Notes: generated from the sequence alone by a model not told the origin. A DNA stretch of 52,284 bases from CAKSQF01 sp963628435 (GCA_963628435.1 CAVGEY010000016.1:1-52284); one strand, 5' to 3'. Counted from the stretch's first letter, positions 7,938-17,013 are shown. Made by a program: numbers and translations.

Positions 7938-7966
7938 TTGTAACACCTCCATTTTAGTATTGTATG

Positions 7967-7995
7967 ATTATATCACAGTATTTTCGAAAAATCAA
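7967..7995 (-). promoter_or_regulatory. ferredoxin promoter
   Basis: On the minus strand, TTGATT (7995-7990) and TATAAT (7972-7967) are separated by 17 bases, with a TG extended -10. The palindrome TTTTCGAAAA occurs twice (7981-7990 and 8000-8009), overlapping and flanking the -35 element. Confidence 0.75.
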
Positions 7996-8010
7996 TCGCT
8001 TTTCGAAAAT

Positions 8011-9642
8011 TTATTGATGATTCTGCGCTTTTTTACCGCTTTGGTTATTTCCGCCCTTTTCACCGACTGCCGATGCGGGCTGTTTGCCGCCGCCTTTTCT
8101 GCCGTGGTGATTGAATCTGCGGTCATTTTTCTTTTTCCCGTTTTCCGCCGCCGTCTTTTTCGAGTTCGGTTCGCCGTCGGAATTCCGATTTTGTGTTTCG
8201 GGATTTTTCACCGCCGTGCGAGCGGCATCGGTGTCTTGAGTCGGTTTAGCCTGATTTTTTACGCTGCCGGCATTAACCGAGCCGGATTTTTCGGGCTGAT
8301 CGTTCTGAGGATTTTTGTTTTTGAATTTTTTCTTTCCCCGTTTATCGTATTTGCCGTACTGCTTACCTTTATTTTCGGCTTTCGGTGATTCGTCTGCGGC
8401 GTCCGATATATTTTCTTTTTCCTGTTTATCCCGAGATTTTGTCTTTGCCGTCTGCACATTCGGCGTGTTTCGGGATGTCCTAACATTTTCTTTTTTCACG
8501 CGCTGAGCTTCCGCCGCTCTGCCGTCGGGATGTACCGTTTGTCTGTCTTTTTCCTCGGCCGATGTGATTTTTTCGTCCGAATCGACAGTCGTGCCGCCGA
8601 CATTTTTCGGAGATGATTCTTCTTTTGCCGATGCGGTAAAATGTTCGCGCACAAAAGGCACATTGACGGGTTTCTGCTCCCTCGCGACTTTTTCGCCGCG
8701 TTTTGTTATCTCGTCCTCATCGGTTTTGGCGCGTACGGCATCTCTGTCGTATATTTTCGGCGCTCCCTCGGGATCGGCATCGAGCCTCACCTTAACAAGT
8801 CCGAGCAGCGGTTTGGCTTCCACCACGATTCCCGTTCCGTCGGGGGTAACGAGTGCCTCTCCGACTTTTGGAGTAAGTCTTATCTCTTCCTGATAAGTTT
8901 CGTGTTCGAAACGCAGGCAGCACATAAGTCTGCCGCAGGCGCCCGATATTTTCGCGCTGTTGAGCGACAGTCCCTGCTCTTTTGCCATCTTAATAGACAC
9001 CTGAGTGAAATCGCTGAGGAAGCTGTGGCAGCAGTATTCTCTGTAGCAGACACCGAGTCCGCCCATGATTTTGGTCTCATCTCTTATACCTATCTGGCGC
9101 AGTTCTATACGGGTATGGAAGAGAGATGCGAGATCTTTTACGAGTTCGCGGAAGTCGACTCTGTCATCCGATGTGAAATAAAAGAGCAGTTTGGCGTTAT
9201 CGAATGTATATTCGACATCTATGAGCTTCATATCAAGGCCATGCTCGGCGATCTTTTTCTGGCAGGCCTCGAATGCTTCGTTTTCCTTGGCCCTGTTTTC
9301 GGCATAGTGTGCGTCATCTTCGGCGTTTGCCGTGCGCAGAACCTTTTTGAGCGGAAGCACAAGTTCGGTTTTGGGAATCATTCTGTTGCTCATCGTAACA
9401 GTCCCGTATTCCACACCCCTTGCCGTTTCGACGACGATTTTCGTTCCGTCCTTTGCGCGCGTTCCGTTTGAATCGAAGTGATATATTTTTCCCGAATCTC
9501 TGAATGACACGCCGATTACATCAATGCAATCCTCTTTATTTACCGTATTTGCGGTGTCCGCAAGCTCAATGCGGCAATTCGGGTTTATTTCATTTTCCGT
9601 ATTTTCAATATTTTTTTCAATATTTTCAGAGTTTTCCAACAA
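8011..9642 (-). CDS. ricT: PSP1-domain regulator RicT (YaaT)
   Basis: RicT (YaaT) is the scaffold of the RicA-RicF-RicT complex, which in Bacillus promotes RNase Y-dependent mRNA maturation and sporulation. The conserved PSP1 region is at about residues 40-300. It includes the six-cysteine pattern GVCYREYCCHSF and SGACGRLMCCLRFEHE (about 198-248) that binds [4Fe-4S] clusters. Homologues usually end near residue 300; here a further roughly 220 residues of Lys/Asn/Ser/Glu-rich low complexity follow, probably disordered. The AAAGGAG site touches ATG 9648, so the TTG two codons later (9642) is the better start. The gene lies 78 bases downstream of holB and is probably co-transcribed with it, as in many Firmicutes. 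Confidence 0.9.
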   Translation of the reverse strand: MLENSENIEKNIENTENEINPNCRIELADTANTVNKEDCIDVIGVSFRDSGKIYHFDSNGTRAKDGTKIVVETARGVEYGTVTMSNRMIPKTELVLPLKKVLRTANAEDDAHYAENRAKENEAFEACQKKIAEHGLDMKLIDVEYTFDNAKLLFYFTSDDRVDFRELVKDLASLFHTRIELRQIGIRDETKIMGGLGVCYREYCCHSFLSDFTQVSIKMAKEQGLSLNSAKISGACGRLMCCLRFEHETYQEEIRLTPKVGEALVTPDGTGIVVEAKPLLGLVKVRLDADPEGAPKIYDRDAVRAKTDEDEITKRGEKVAREQKPVNVPFVREHFTASAKEESSPKNVGGTTVDSDEKITSAEEKDRQTVHPDGRAAEAQRVKKENVRTSRNTPNVQTAKTKSRDKQEKENISDAADESPKAENKGKQYGKYDKRGKKKFKNKNPQNDQPEKSGSVNAGSVKNQAKPTQDTDAARTAVKNPETQNRNSDGEPNSKKTAAENGKKKNDRRFNHHGRKGGGKQPASAVGEKGGNNQSGKKAQNHQ

Positions 9643-9720
9643 GTTCATCTCCTTTCGGCAGACCGCGTCGAAGCGTCTTTGCCGAGCTTTATTCCGAGTT
9701 AAGTTTTTTGCCGTTCGCGA

Positions 9721-10773
9721 TTAAATTCCGAGCCGCGCGCAGCAGTTTGCCGCAAAATCGAGTTTCGCATTTGCGACATTTACATTTGCCGATATATTAT
9801 CGGCGAGCCTTTCGGTGAGAATATCAACCGAAATTATCCGAGACACCGTCATTTTCTTCGACAGCTCATCGAGTTTATCGGCCGATCCGAAGAGCATATC
9901 GTCGAAAACTCCCGATTTCAGCGCGATGCAGTCACGAAGTGCGCTGCGGAGAAGCGAGAGAAAATCGAGAAGCTCGTCACGCTTTGACGGCATGGACATT
10001 GCCGCACGATAGACATCGGCGGCTTTACCGCCGAAAAGGTCTCTGCAGCATAAAATCACATTTTCCCGAACATTTTCGCCTCTTACGCTCTGTTTATCGA
10101 GCATTTCAAGTGCGGCGCCGACCGCACCTCCCGCACCGACGGTCAATGCCGCGAAATCATCGGGCGAGTTTTTTGACATTTTTCTCGCACGTTCGTCAAC
10201 TGTGACAAGATAATCTCCGAGTTCTTCGGGCGTGAAAATTCTCATTCTTATCGTAGGAGCGCGGCTTCTGACCGTCGGCAGCAGCGATGCGGAATTTTCA
10301 CAGAGCAGAAAGAAATAGGTTGACGCGGGCGGCTCTTCGAGAATTTTCAGAAGTGCGTTCTGTGCCTGAGTCGTCATATCGCCGCATCTGTCGATAATAA
10401 ACGCTTTGAAATCGAGATCGTTCGGCTTGATGTATGCCATACGGCGCAGATTGCGAACATCATCCACACCCATTGTCTTTTTACCTTGTGCGGGTGCAAG
10501 CAGATTTACATCGGGGCAGATTCCGCCGAAGATCTTTTTCACATTTATGATTTTTTCGGCGTCTCCGATACCGGATTTTTCGGACAGTGCCATTACGGCG
10601 CACAGGCTGAGCGAAAGCAGTTTTTTTCCGCTTCCCTTCGGCCCTTCGAGAATATACGCATGGCTGAGACCGCCCGATTCGGCATCGCGCGACAGCAGAC
10701 CGTAAATGTCGTCATTACCGTACAGCCGATTCAGACTGTCTTTTATTTCGGGATTTTCACCGAGTTTTACCAT
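9721..10773 (-). CDS. holB: DNA polymerase III subunit delta'
   Basis: Delta' is a rigid subunit of the clamp loader that loads the sliding clamp on primed DNA. Residues 44-51 give a Walker A-like GPKGSGKK, and QNALLKILEEPPAS with the following PTVRSRAPTIRM are the characteristic AAA+ sensor-region motifs. The four-cysteine zinc ribbon found in many delta' and tau/gamma proteins is absent: only one Cys remains, in the GGICPDVN segment. The C-terminal helical domain (about 210-350) is divergent. ATG 10773 has an AAAGGAG site. It is the first gene of an operon with ricT and has its own promoter. Confidence 0.92.
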   Translation of the reverse strand: MVKLGENPEIKDSLNRLYGNDDIYGLLSRDAESGGLSHAYILEGPKGSGKKLLSLSLCAVMALSEKSGIGDAEKIINVKKIFGGICPDVNLLAPAQGKKTMGVDDVRNLRRMAYIKPNDLDFKAFIIDRCGDMTTQAQNALLKILEEPPASTYFFLLCENSASLLPTVRSRAPTIRMRIFTPEELGDYLVTVDERARKMSKNSPDDFAALTVGAGGAVGAALEMLDKQSVRGENVRENVILCCRDLFGGKAADVYRAAMSMPSKRDELLDFLSLLRSALRDCIALKSGVFDDMLFGSADKLDELSKKMTVSRIISVDILTERLADNISANVNVANAKLDFAANCCARLGI

Positions 10774-10855
10774 CCGCCGTCTCCTTTATGATTTAATGCG
10801 GCCGATTCGTTCGGCCCGCACCGCCGAATTTCAATCATTTTGCCTATTCCCGCCT

Positions 10856-10884
10856 ATTATAACAGAAAAAGGTTGTTTTGTAAA
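10856..10884 (-). promoter_or_regulatory. holB-ricT promoter
   Basis: Read on the minus strand, TTTACA (10884-10879) and TATAAT (10861-10856) are 17 bases apart. A 16-base A-run on the plus strand (10914-10929, T-run on the minus strand) lies about 30 bases upstream of the -35 and could act as an UP-like element. Confidence 0.75.
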
Positions 10885-10980
10885 GAATTTTTATAAAAAT
10901 TTACGACTTTAAGAAAAAAAAAAAAAAAATGCGTCATTTCCGCGTTAACGAAAAATTAAATATTAAATTTGCTTTTTCTA

Positions 10981-11009
10981 TTGAAGTCGAACGGCCGTTG
11001 TGATAAAAT
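10981..11009 (+). promoter_or_regulatory. promoter of the lipoprotein-DUF951-YfhO group
   Basis: TTGAAG (10981-10986) and TAAAAT (11004-11009) are 17 bases apart with a TG extended -10. It lies 36 bases before the GTG start of the lipoprotein gene. Confidence 0.7.
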
Positions 11010-11044
11010 AATCCGGTAATTATGTTGTATCGGGGTGAGTTTTT

Positions 11045-11962
11045 GTGCGCAGATTCATAGTTCCGGCGGCCATCGCAGCAGTTGCCGTTATCCTTTCGGG
11101 ATGCACACTTATTGCCGATTTATCATCCGCTTTTCAGATTACAACCGCGTCTCCCGTCTACGGGACAGAAGACACATCGGGGCTTACCTACCCGACACCG
11201 GTGACAGACGCGCCCGATATTTTTCACTATTATCCGTCGATACAGGACGTTTCGGAATCAGACGTTGGAGTGCATCCCGAAAGCGGGGTATACGACGTCA
11301 CATCCGATGACGGGGAGCTGCTTGTGAGGGCGGTAATGACTCTTCCGAAAATAACTTTTGTCGGTGAAACACCGGTACAGGAATCTGTTGACAAACTGCT
11401 CGATTCGGTCAAGGGCGAGTTTGAAAATCGAATAAACCGTCTCTCCGATTCTTATATTTCGGACATACAGAGCGGTTACAAAGTACTCACAAATCCGAAA
11501 TTTTCGGTTTCCTATACACTTACCGATTTTTCATCGGAATTTGCGAGCATACTTTACAGCATCGTACAGACAAACTCGGACGGAATTTCATCCACCGACT
11601 ATTTTTGTCTTGTAATCGATCTGAAAGCGGGATTCAAGATTGACCTGTCGACTCTGTTCTCGGGAGGGCTGTCGGACAGGCTGCTCTCGCTCATAAACGA
11701 AAAGCTCGCATCGTGCGGCAAAAAATTGTATTCGATCTACGAACAGATCGCCGCCGAACAGATTAAAAGCTGCTGGATGATTTCAAACGGCGGAATAAAA
11801 TTCATATTTTCGGCGCGTATCATCGCCCCGGCATCCGAGGGCACGGTGGAGATCACGCTCGAAAACAGCGAAATCAACGGGCTTCTTAACGATTACGGAA
11901 CCGCGCTTCTCGGCGATTTTGCAGCCACAGTTCCCGAAACAGACGATAATGACGACGACTGA
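11045..11962 (+). CDS. lipoprotein with a DUF3298/RsiV-like domain
   Basis: The 305-residue product has a type II signal with lipobox LSGC (Cys20), an extracytoplasmic low-complexity stretch (about 30-90), and a domain (about 95-290) whose layout suggests a DUF4163/DUF3298-type fold. That layout is paired strand segments with alternating polar residues, then KAGFKIDLSTLFSGGLSDRLLSLINEKLASCG and a late FIFSARIIAPASEGTVEITL segment. This fold occurs in the lysozyme-sensing anti-sigma factor RsiV and in the deacetylase PdaC. There is no membrane anchor of the RsiV type and no adjacent sigma factor, so an anti-sigma role is not supported. The start is GTG 11045 after GGGGTGAG. It is probably first in a transcript with the DUF951 and YfhO-like genes. 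Confidence 0.65.
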   Translation: MRRFIVPAAIAAVAVILSGCTLIADLSSAFQITTASPVYGTEDTSGLTYPTPVTDAPDIFHYYPSIQDVSESDVGVHPESGVYDVTSDDGELLVRAVMTLPKITFVGETPVQESVDKLLDSVKGEFENRINRLSDSYISDIQSGYKVLTNPKFSVSYTLTDFSSEFASILYSIVQTNSDGISSTDYFCLVIDLKAGFKIDLSTLFSGGLSDRLLSLINEKLASCGKKLYSIYEQIAAEQIKSCWMISNGGIKFIFSARIIAPASEGTVEITLENSEINGLLNDYGTALLGDFAATVPETDDNDDD

Positions 11963-12031
11963 CGGCATCTGCCGAACGATTTAACCCGAACTCACCCGAA
12001 TTTTGTCAATTTGTCAGGCGGCTATCGGTTT

Positions 12032-12229
12032 ATGAATATTATAAAATTTTATGACGGCGACACACTCGTTATGAAAAAAAATCATCCGTGCGGATCGGCA
12101 AGGCTCAAGGTTTTGAGAGTCGGTTCGGATGTGCGTGTATTATGTGAGGGATGCGGCAGGGATATGACTCTCGCCCGTGTAAAACTCGAAAAAAACATAA
12201 AGTCGGTTATTCCGTCAAACGCGAAATAA
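12032..12229 (+). CDS. DUF951 (YyzM-like) protein
   Basis: This 65-residue basic protein has the full DUF951 signature: a beta start (NIIKFYDGDTLVMKK), then HPCGSARLKVLRVGSDVRVLCEGCGRDM with three cysteines (one in HPCG, two in CxxC), and a basic tail with LARVKLEKNIKSVI. DUF951 proteins are small, conserved in Firmicutes, often near parB/ychF-type genes, and of unknown function; the Cys residues suggest a metal knuckle. ATG 12032 is preferred over the in-frame TTG 12011 because family members begin here and AGGCGG lies upstream. It lies 31 bases before the YfhO-like gene. Confidence 0.9.
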   Translation: MNIIKFYDGDTLVMKKNHPCGSARLKVLRVGSDVRVLCEGCGRDMTLARVKLEKNIKSVIPSNAK

Positions 12230-12260
12230 CGGCTGAAATTCAGGAAAGGCATCTTCCAAA

Positions 12261-15200
12261 ATGGTTAAAAACATTTTCGCCAAAAAAGAGAAAAAGGACT
12301 TTCACGAAATTATGTCTTCGCTTAAATCGGGCTTTAAGATTCAGAAGGAAAAATACGGGCATATTGCCTGTTCGTTCGCGGTTCCGCTGCTGATTTTTCT
12401 GCTGATGTACCTCGTTTTCTGGCTCGGTTCACGGATTGCGAGCGGCTCCGACTACGGCGGAGGCTCTGTTCTTGTTCTCGATTTGAACGGACAGTATGTC
12501 TACTTTTTCGAGGCACTGCATCACATTCTCCGCGGTGATGCTTCTTTCTTTTACTCATGGGCGCGTTCGCTGGGCGGTGAATTTATCGGCATATACGCCT
12601 ACTATCTCGCATCTCCGCTTTCATATATCGTAGGTCTGTTCCCTTCCGACTGCATCACAGAGGCGCTTCTTACGATTATTCTGTTAAAATGCGGCATTGC
12701 GGGCGGTACTACCGGATTCTATCTGAAAAAACATTGTCCTTCGCTGAACAACACCGCTATTGTGACGCTTTCGTCAATGTATGCGCTTTCCTCATATATG
12801 ATTGCCTATGCGCACAACACGATGTGGATGGACGCGCTGATGCTTCTGCCCCTCGTTCTCTACGGCGCCGAGCAGCTCATCGAAAAAGGCAATTTCAAGC
12901 TCTATGTAATCTGTCTTACGCTCACCCTTGTATCGACATTCTATATCGGATACATGGTATGTCTGTTCCTCGTTTTCTACTTCTTCTACTATTATTTTTC
13001 ATGCAATGTGCGATTCGGTGCCAACAATTATTACGGTGAAAAGCTGCATTTTCCGAAATCACTCGGACGCATGGCCGTTTTTTCGGCAGTGGCGATTCTC
13101 TGCGCCTGTCTGATTATTCTGCCGACTTATTATTCGCTGACATTCGGAAAAACAACATTCTCGGACCCGGATTGGACTATGACATCGCAGTTCGATCTGC
13201 TTGAATTTTTCTCGCAGATGCTTCCGGGCTCATACGACACCGTCCGTCCCGACGGACTGCCTTTCGTCTACTGCGGCACTCTTGCGCTTGTTCTGCTCCC
13301 GCTTTTCTTCGTAAGCAAAAAAATTGCCCTTCGCGAAAAAATCGGTGCGTCGATAATGCTTCTGCTCATGGTATTTTTCATGGACAATTCGATTACCGAC
13401 CTTGTTTTCCACGGATTTCAGCGTCCGAACTGGCTGAACTACAGATACAGTTTCATCTTCATTTTTCTTGTTGTCGTTTGCTGTGCGCGCGCGCTTGAAG
13501 ACATCGAAAACATCTCGCTCGCCTCAATAATCGGATCCGGCGCAGGCAGTCTTATTCTGATTATCCTCGTTCAGACCGAACACTATGAGCATGTCGGCGA
13601 CTTCCTCTGCATTTGGATTTCGATTGTCTGCCTTGTCGCGTCTGTATCGACGGTATCTTTCGTAAATCTCAAAAAATCCGCAAAGCAGGGCGGGTACATC
13701 GCGCTCGCGTCGGTCTGCTGTCTTGAACTTTTCGGAGCGGGAGTTATAACCGTTGTATCCGAAGACGAAGATGTTGTATATTCGACACGCGGCAGCTATG
13801 TAAACTACATGAATCGTCTGTCTCCGATTGTCGACAGTATTCAGAGTTCGGACAAATCGTTTTACAGAATGGAAAAAACGGTATTCCGCAATGTCTGCGA
13901 CAATATGGCTCTGAACATCAGAGGACTGTCAAACTCGACATCTACGCTCAATGCGACGACAATAAAATTTCTTAACAGCATGGGTTATTCGGCAAGCTCT
14001 CACTGGACCAAATATGTCGGCGGAACTCCCGTAAGCGACAGTCTTCTCGGAATAAAGTACATCATTTACGACAGCGGATCGGACAGCTCGAGCGATCTTT
14101 ACACAAAATATTCGGAAGATCCCGCCAATACGCTTATCGCATATCTCAACAGTTATGCGCTTTCGCTCTGTTACAGCTCGAATTCCGCGATAAAAGATCT
14201 CGATATATCCGACAGCATCGCCTACGCATCACCGTTTGAAACGATGAACGCCATAGTCACGGCTCTTCTCGGAGAATCCGAAGAAGTCGAGCTTTTCAAG
14301 CCCATATCATATAATCTTGAGCTTTCGGGCGTAAATCTTACCTACAGTTCGAGCGTTTACGAAACTCTTACCGATTCAAACGGCAATCCGGTACTCGACG
14401 AAAAAGGTGAAGAGGTCAAGATTGCGATTCCCTATTATTTCTACGAGCCGGCAAACAGCCACGGAAAAATGTACTACAATCTCGAATTTCCCGAAGATTA
14501 TATTGATAATTCGGATGTCTATTTCTTCTTCTGCTCCAATTATCCGAGAAAAGTCAGCTGGTCTTTCAGCGAAACGGGATACGGCAGTACAAGCGGCACA
14601 TTCTTCGATACCGAATCCGACTGCATACAGTCACTCGGCAAGCTGCAGGCAAACACGACATCGATGCTTACCGTGACGATAGACAACGATTCGGATCTGT
14701 TCTACATCATGCAGGATCCCGAAATATTCTACTATCTCGACCGTGATGTATTTACGGATGTAATGGCAAGGCTTGCGGAGGGCAATCTCGTCATCGACGA
14801 AGTCAAAAACGAAGCGTCGCTTGTCGGCAGCGTAAACGTTCCCGAAGGCGACAGCGTAATGTTCACCTCGATTCCGTATGACGCGGGATGGAATGTTTAT
14901 GTCGACGGCAAAAAAGTCGAAACATACAAGACGCTGAACTCTCTTGTCGCTTTTGACATTACCCCCGGAGAGCATACGGTAAAGCTCGTATACCGCTCAA
15001 GCTACATGGTCTACGGAACGGTTCTTACCTGTATCGGAGCTCTGCTGTTTATACTCTTCTGCGTTGCGGATAAAGTTCTGCGGAAGCCGGGACTCGCGTC
15101 AAGACGTGCGGCGTTCGAGAAGGTCATCGCCGACAGGACCGCGACCGAAGAAGCAGCTGCGGAGGAGCAGTACCGTTTACTGCTCGAAAAAGCCCGGTCT

Positions 15201-15308
15201 ATGCAGAGCGGCGAAACCGACAGCTCATCGGACAAATCAAGCGGCGTTGAAAATGCCGGCAATGAACCCGACGGCTCAGACCGTTCAGACGCAAAAGACG
15301 ATAATTAA
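12261..15308 (+). CDS. YfhO-family multi-spanning membrane protein
   Basis: This is a 1015-residue polytopic membrane protein. About a dozen hydrophobic helices occupy residues 35-500, beginning with SFAVPLLIFLLMYLVFW, and include the family segment SVLVLDLNGQYVYFFEALHHILRG. A large extracytoplasmic beta-rich region (about 510-930) contains the PYDAGWNVYVDGKKVE motif typical of YfhO C-termini. One more helix (about 915-940) precedes a charged cytoplasmic tail. YfhO proteins are GT-C-like; in Bacillus subtilis YfhO adds GlcNAc to lipoteichoic acid using a lipid-linked donor. The role here is inferred from family membership. It is probably expressed with the upstream lipoprotein and DUF951 genes and ends at a strong bidirectional terminator. 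Confidence 0.88.
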   Translation: MVKNIFAKKEKKDFHEIMSSLKSGFKIQKEKYGHIACSFAVPLLIFLLMYLVFWLGSRIASGSDYGGGSVLVLDLNGQYVYFFEALHHILRGDASFFYSWARSLGGEFIGIYAYYLASPLSYIVGLFPSDCITEALLTIILLKCGIAGGTTGFYLKKHCPSLNNTAIVTLSSMYALSSYMIAYAHNTMWMDALMLLPLVLYGAEQLIEKGNFKLYVICLTLTLVSTFYIGYMVCLFLVFYFFYYYFSCNVRFGANNYYGEKLHFPKSLGRMAVFSAVAILCACLIILPTYYSLTFGKTTFSDPDWTMTSQFDLLEFFSQMLPGSYDTVRPDGLPFVYCGTLALVLLPLFFVSKKIALREKIGASIMLLLMVFFMDNSITDLVFHGFQRPNWLNYRYSFIFIFLVVVCCARALEDIENISLASIIGSGAGSLILIILVQTEHYEHVGDFLCIWISIVCLVASVSTVSFVNLKKSAKQGGYIALASVCCLELFGAGVITVVSEDEDVVYSTRGSYVNYMNRLSPIVDSIQSSDKSFYRMEKTVFRNVCDNMALNIRGLSNSTSTLNATTIKFLNSMGYSASSHWTKYVGGTPVSDSLLGIKYIIYDSGSDSSSDLYTKYSEDPANTLIAYLNSYALSLCYSSNSAIKDLDISDSIAYASPFETMNAIVTALLGESEEVELFKPISYNLELSGVNLTYSSSVYETLTDSNGNPVLDEKGEEVKIAIPYYFYEPANSHGKMYYNLEFPEDYIDNSDVYFFFCSNYPRKVSWSFSETGYGSTSGTFFDTESDCIQSLGKLQANTTSMLTVTIDNDSDLFYIMQDPEIFYYLDRDVFTDVMARLAEGNLVIDEVKNEASLVGSVNVPEGDSVMFTSIPYDAGWNVYVDGKKVETYKTLNSLVAFDITPGEHTVKLVYRSSYMVYGTVLTCIGALLFILFCVADKVLRKPGLASRRAAFEKVIADRTATEEAAAEEQYRLLLEKARSMQSGETDSSSDKSSGVENAGNEPDGSDRSDAKDDN

Positions 15309-15331
15309 CTTTTATTTTGCGGCACAATGAA

Positions 15332-15360
15332 AAATCTCCGACAGTCTCTGTCGGAGATTT
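15332..15360. terminator. bidirectional terminator between yfhO-like and nifU
   Basis: A perfect 13-pair stem (15332-15344 with 15348-15360, loop TCT) is flanked by A and T tracts. It separates the convergent YfhO-like and NifU genes. Confidence 0.9.
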
Positions 15361-15364
15361 TTGT

Positions 15365-15772
15365 TTATCGGTCGGTATCCGATTTTTTCTCGTCTGTATC
15401 TAAGCCGTTCTTTTTACGGTAATCGTCGATTGCAGCCTTAACCGCTTCTTCGGCAAGCACCGAGCAGTGCATTTTATGAGCGGGGAGTCCGTCGAGTGCC
15501 TCTACGACCGCCTTATTTGTGAGTTTCAGAGCATCATCGACTTTTTTTCCCTTAATCAGTTCGGTAGCCATTGAGCTTGTCGCTATCGCCGAGCCGCATC
15601 CGAATGTGTTGAATTTCGCGTCCGATATTACTCCGTCGTCGATTTTCAGATATATCTTCATTATATCGCCGCATTTGGCGTTGCCGACTTCGCCTACTCC
15701 GTCGGCGTTTTCAATTTCACCGACATTTCTCGGATGCATAAAATGATCCATTACTTTCTCACTGTATAACAT
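15365..15772 (-). CDS. nifU: NifU/IscU-type Fe-S cluster scaffold
   Basis: The scaffold accepts sulfur from the cysteine desulfurase and assembles Fe-S clusters for transfer. The 135-residue product keeps the three scaffold cysteines in NAKCGD, FGCGSAIATSS and KMHCSVLAEEA, and it begins in IscU style with YSEKVMDHFMHPRNVGE. There is no C-terminal Nfu or central ferredoxin domain, so it is the short U-type scaffold. ATG 15772 has an AAGGGGAG site; an in-frame ATG seven codons earlier lies before that site. It overlaps the 3' end of nifS by 14 bases, indicating translational coupling. Confidence 0.95.
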   Translation of the reverse strand: MLYSEKVMDHFMHPRNVGEIENADGVGEVGNAKCGDIMKIYLKIDDGVISDAKFNTFGCGSAIATSSMATELIKGKKVDDALKLTNKAVVEALDGLPAHKMHCSVLAEEAVKAAIDDYRKKNGLDTDEKKSDTDR

Positions 15773-16946
15773 ACTGTCTTTCTCCCCTTTCAAGTTCTTT
15801 ATACACAGGCGAGATATTTCTGAGATATCCCACCGTGTCTTTTACAGTCTCAATTATATATTTCGCTTCGTCCTCGGTCGTTTCTTCGTCTATTGAGAGA
15901 CGGAGCGAGCCGTGAGCAACCTCGTGCGGTCTGCCGATTGCAAGAAGCACATGGCTCGGATCAAGTGAGCCGGATGTGCATGCCGAACCCGATGATGCGG
16001 CGATTCCCTTTGCGTCGAGCAGAAGCAGCAGGCTTTCACCCTCTATCCCCTCGAAGCAGAAACTGATATTTCCGCTGAGTCTGTTTTCTCTGTCGCCGTT
16101 AAGCGCACAATGCGGAATCTCATGCAGACCGTCTATGATTATGTCGCGTATTTTCTTTGTTTTTTCGTTTTTCGAATCGAGATTTTCATAACTTTCGATG
16201 AGCGCTTCCGCCATTGCCGCCGCTGCGGGCAGGTTTTCGGTGCCTCCGCGTTTTCCCTTTTCCTGTGCGCCGCCGTAAATCAGATTGGCGGGAGTTATTC
16301 CGCTTCGCACATACAGGAATCCAATGCCTTTCGGCCCGTGAAATTTATGCGCGGATGCCGACAGCATGTCTATTCCCGATTTTTTTACATCGATTTTAAG
16401 ATGTCCCATTGCCTGAACGGCATCGGTATGAAATAAAATTCCTTTTTCACGGCAGAGCTCCGCGATTTCTTCAATCGGCTCTATTGTACCGATTTCATTG
16501 TTGGCAAACATTACCGAGACGGCAGCCGTATCGTCTCTTACCGCTTTTTCGAGTTCATCGGGCGAAACTCTTCCGAGACTGTCTACGGGGAGCAGTGTTA
16601 TATCGAAACCCTCTTTTTTCAGCGCATCGAGCGTATGCAGAACGGCGTGATGTTCTATCGCGGTTGACACGATATGCAATTTGTTCTTCCGTCTGCCGAT
16701 TTTTGCCGCCGTGAGAAGTGCCTGATTATCTGCCTCGCTTCCTCCCGATGTGAAATATATCTCGGACGGCTTCGCGCCGATTGATTTTGCGACATCCTCC
16801 CTTGCTTTATAAAGCCGTTCTGCCGCCTTTTGCCCGTATGTATGCAGGCTTGACGGATTTCCCCAATAATTATCGGCGGTCTCAATCATCACATTTTTTG
16901 CTCTTTCGCTCATCTTCGTTGTTGCCGCGTTATCGGCGTATATCAT
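15759..16946 (-). CDS. nifS: cysteine desulfurase NifS/IscS
   Basis: This PLP-dependent enzyme converts cysteine to alanine and passes the sulfur as persulfide to NifU. It starts IYADNAATTKMSERA, has HTDAVQAMGH, and carries the PLP lysine in SASAHKFHGPKGIGFLYVR. The catalytic cysteine sits in the loop ASSGSACTSGSLDPSHVL, typical of group I desulfurases. ATG 16946 follows CAGAGGTG; an earlier in-frame ATG (16994) lies inside the promoter and cannot be used. It is the first gene of a two-gene operon with nifU. An inverted repeat over the -35 suggests repression by an Rrf2-type regulator (inference), but no such gene is in the window. Confidence 0.96.
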   Translation of the reverse strand: MIYADNAATTKMSERAKNVMIETADNYWGNPSSLHTYGQKAAERLYKAREDVAKSIGAKPSEIYFTSGGSEADNQALLTAAKIGRRKNKLHIVSTAIEHHAVLHTLDALKKEGFDITLLPVDSLGRVSPDELEKAVRDDTAAVSVMFANNEIGTIEPIEEIAELCREKGILFHTDAVQAMGHLKIDVKKSGIDMLSASAHKFHGPKGIGFLYVRSGITPANLIYGGAQEKGKRGGTENLPAAAAMAEALIESYENLDSKNEKTKKIRDIIIDGLHEIPHCALNGDRENRLSGNISFCFEGIEGESLLLLLDAKGIAASSGSACTSGSLDPSHVLLAIGRPHEVAHGSLRLSIDEETTEDEAKYIIETVKDTVGYLRNISPVYKELERGERQYVIQ

Positions 16947-16985
16947 AAAATCACCTCTGTACCGTGAATTTTTCGCTGCATCTAT

Positions 16986-17013
16986 ATTATACACATATTT
17001 CCTACCAAGTCAA
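16986..17013 (-). promoter_or_regulatory. nifS-nifU promoter with overlapping inverted repeat
   Basis: On the minus strand, TTGACT (17013-17008) and TATAAT (16991-16986) are 16 bases apart. An inverted repeat CCTA-N9-TAGG (17001-17017) covers the -35 and is placed where a repressor would block polymerase. The coding frame of nifS cannot extend into this region. Confidence 0.7.

Noticed and set aside
10914..10929. 16-base A-run considered as a terminator tail or slippage site
   Set aside because: No hairpin precedes it on either strand and no gene spans it; it is better read as an AT-rich upstream element of the holB promoter.
11045..11962. Lipoprotein considered as an anti-sigma factor of the RsiV type
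   Set aside because: There is no cytoplasmic anti-sigma domain, no transmembrane helix beyond the lipoprotein signal and no adjacent sigma-factor gene.
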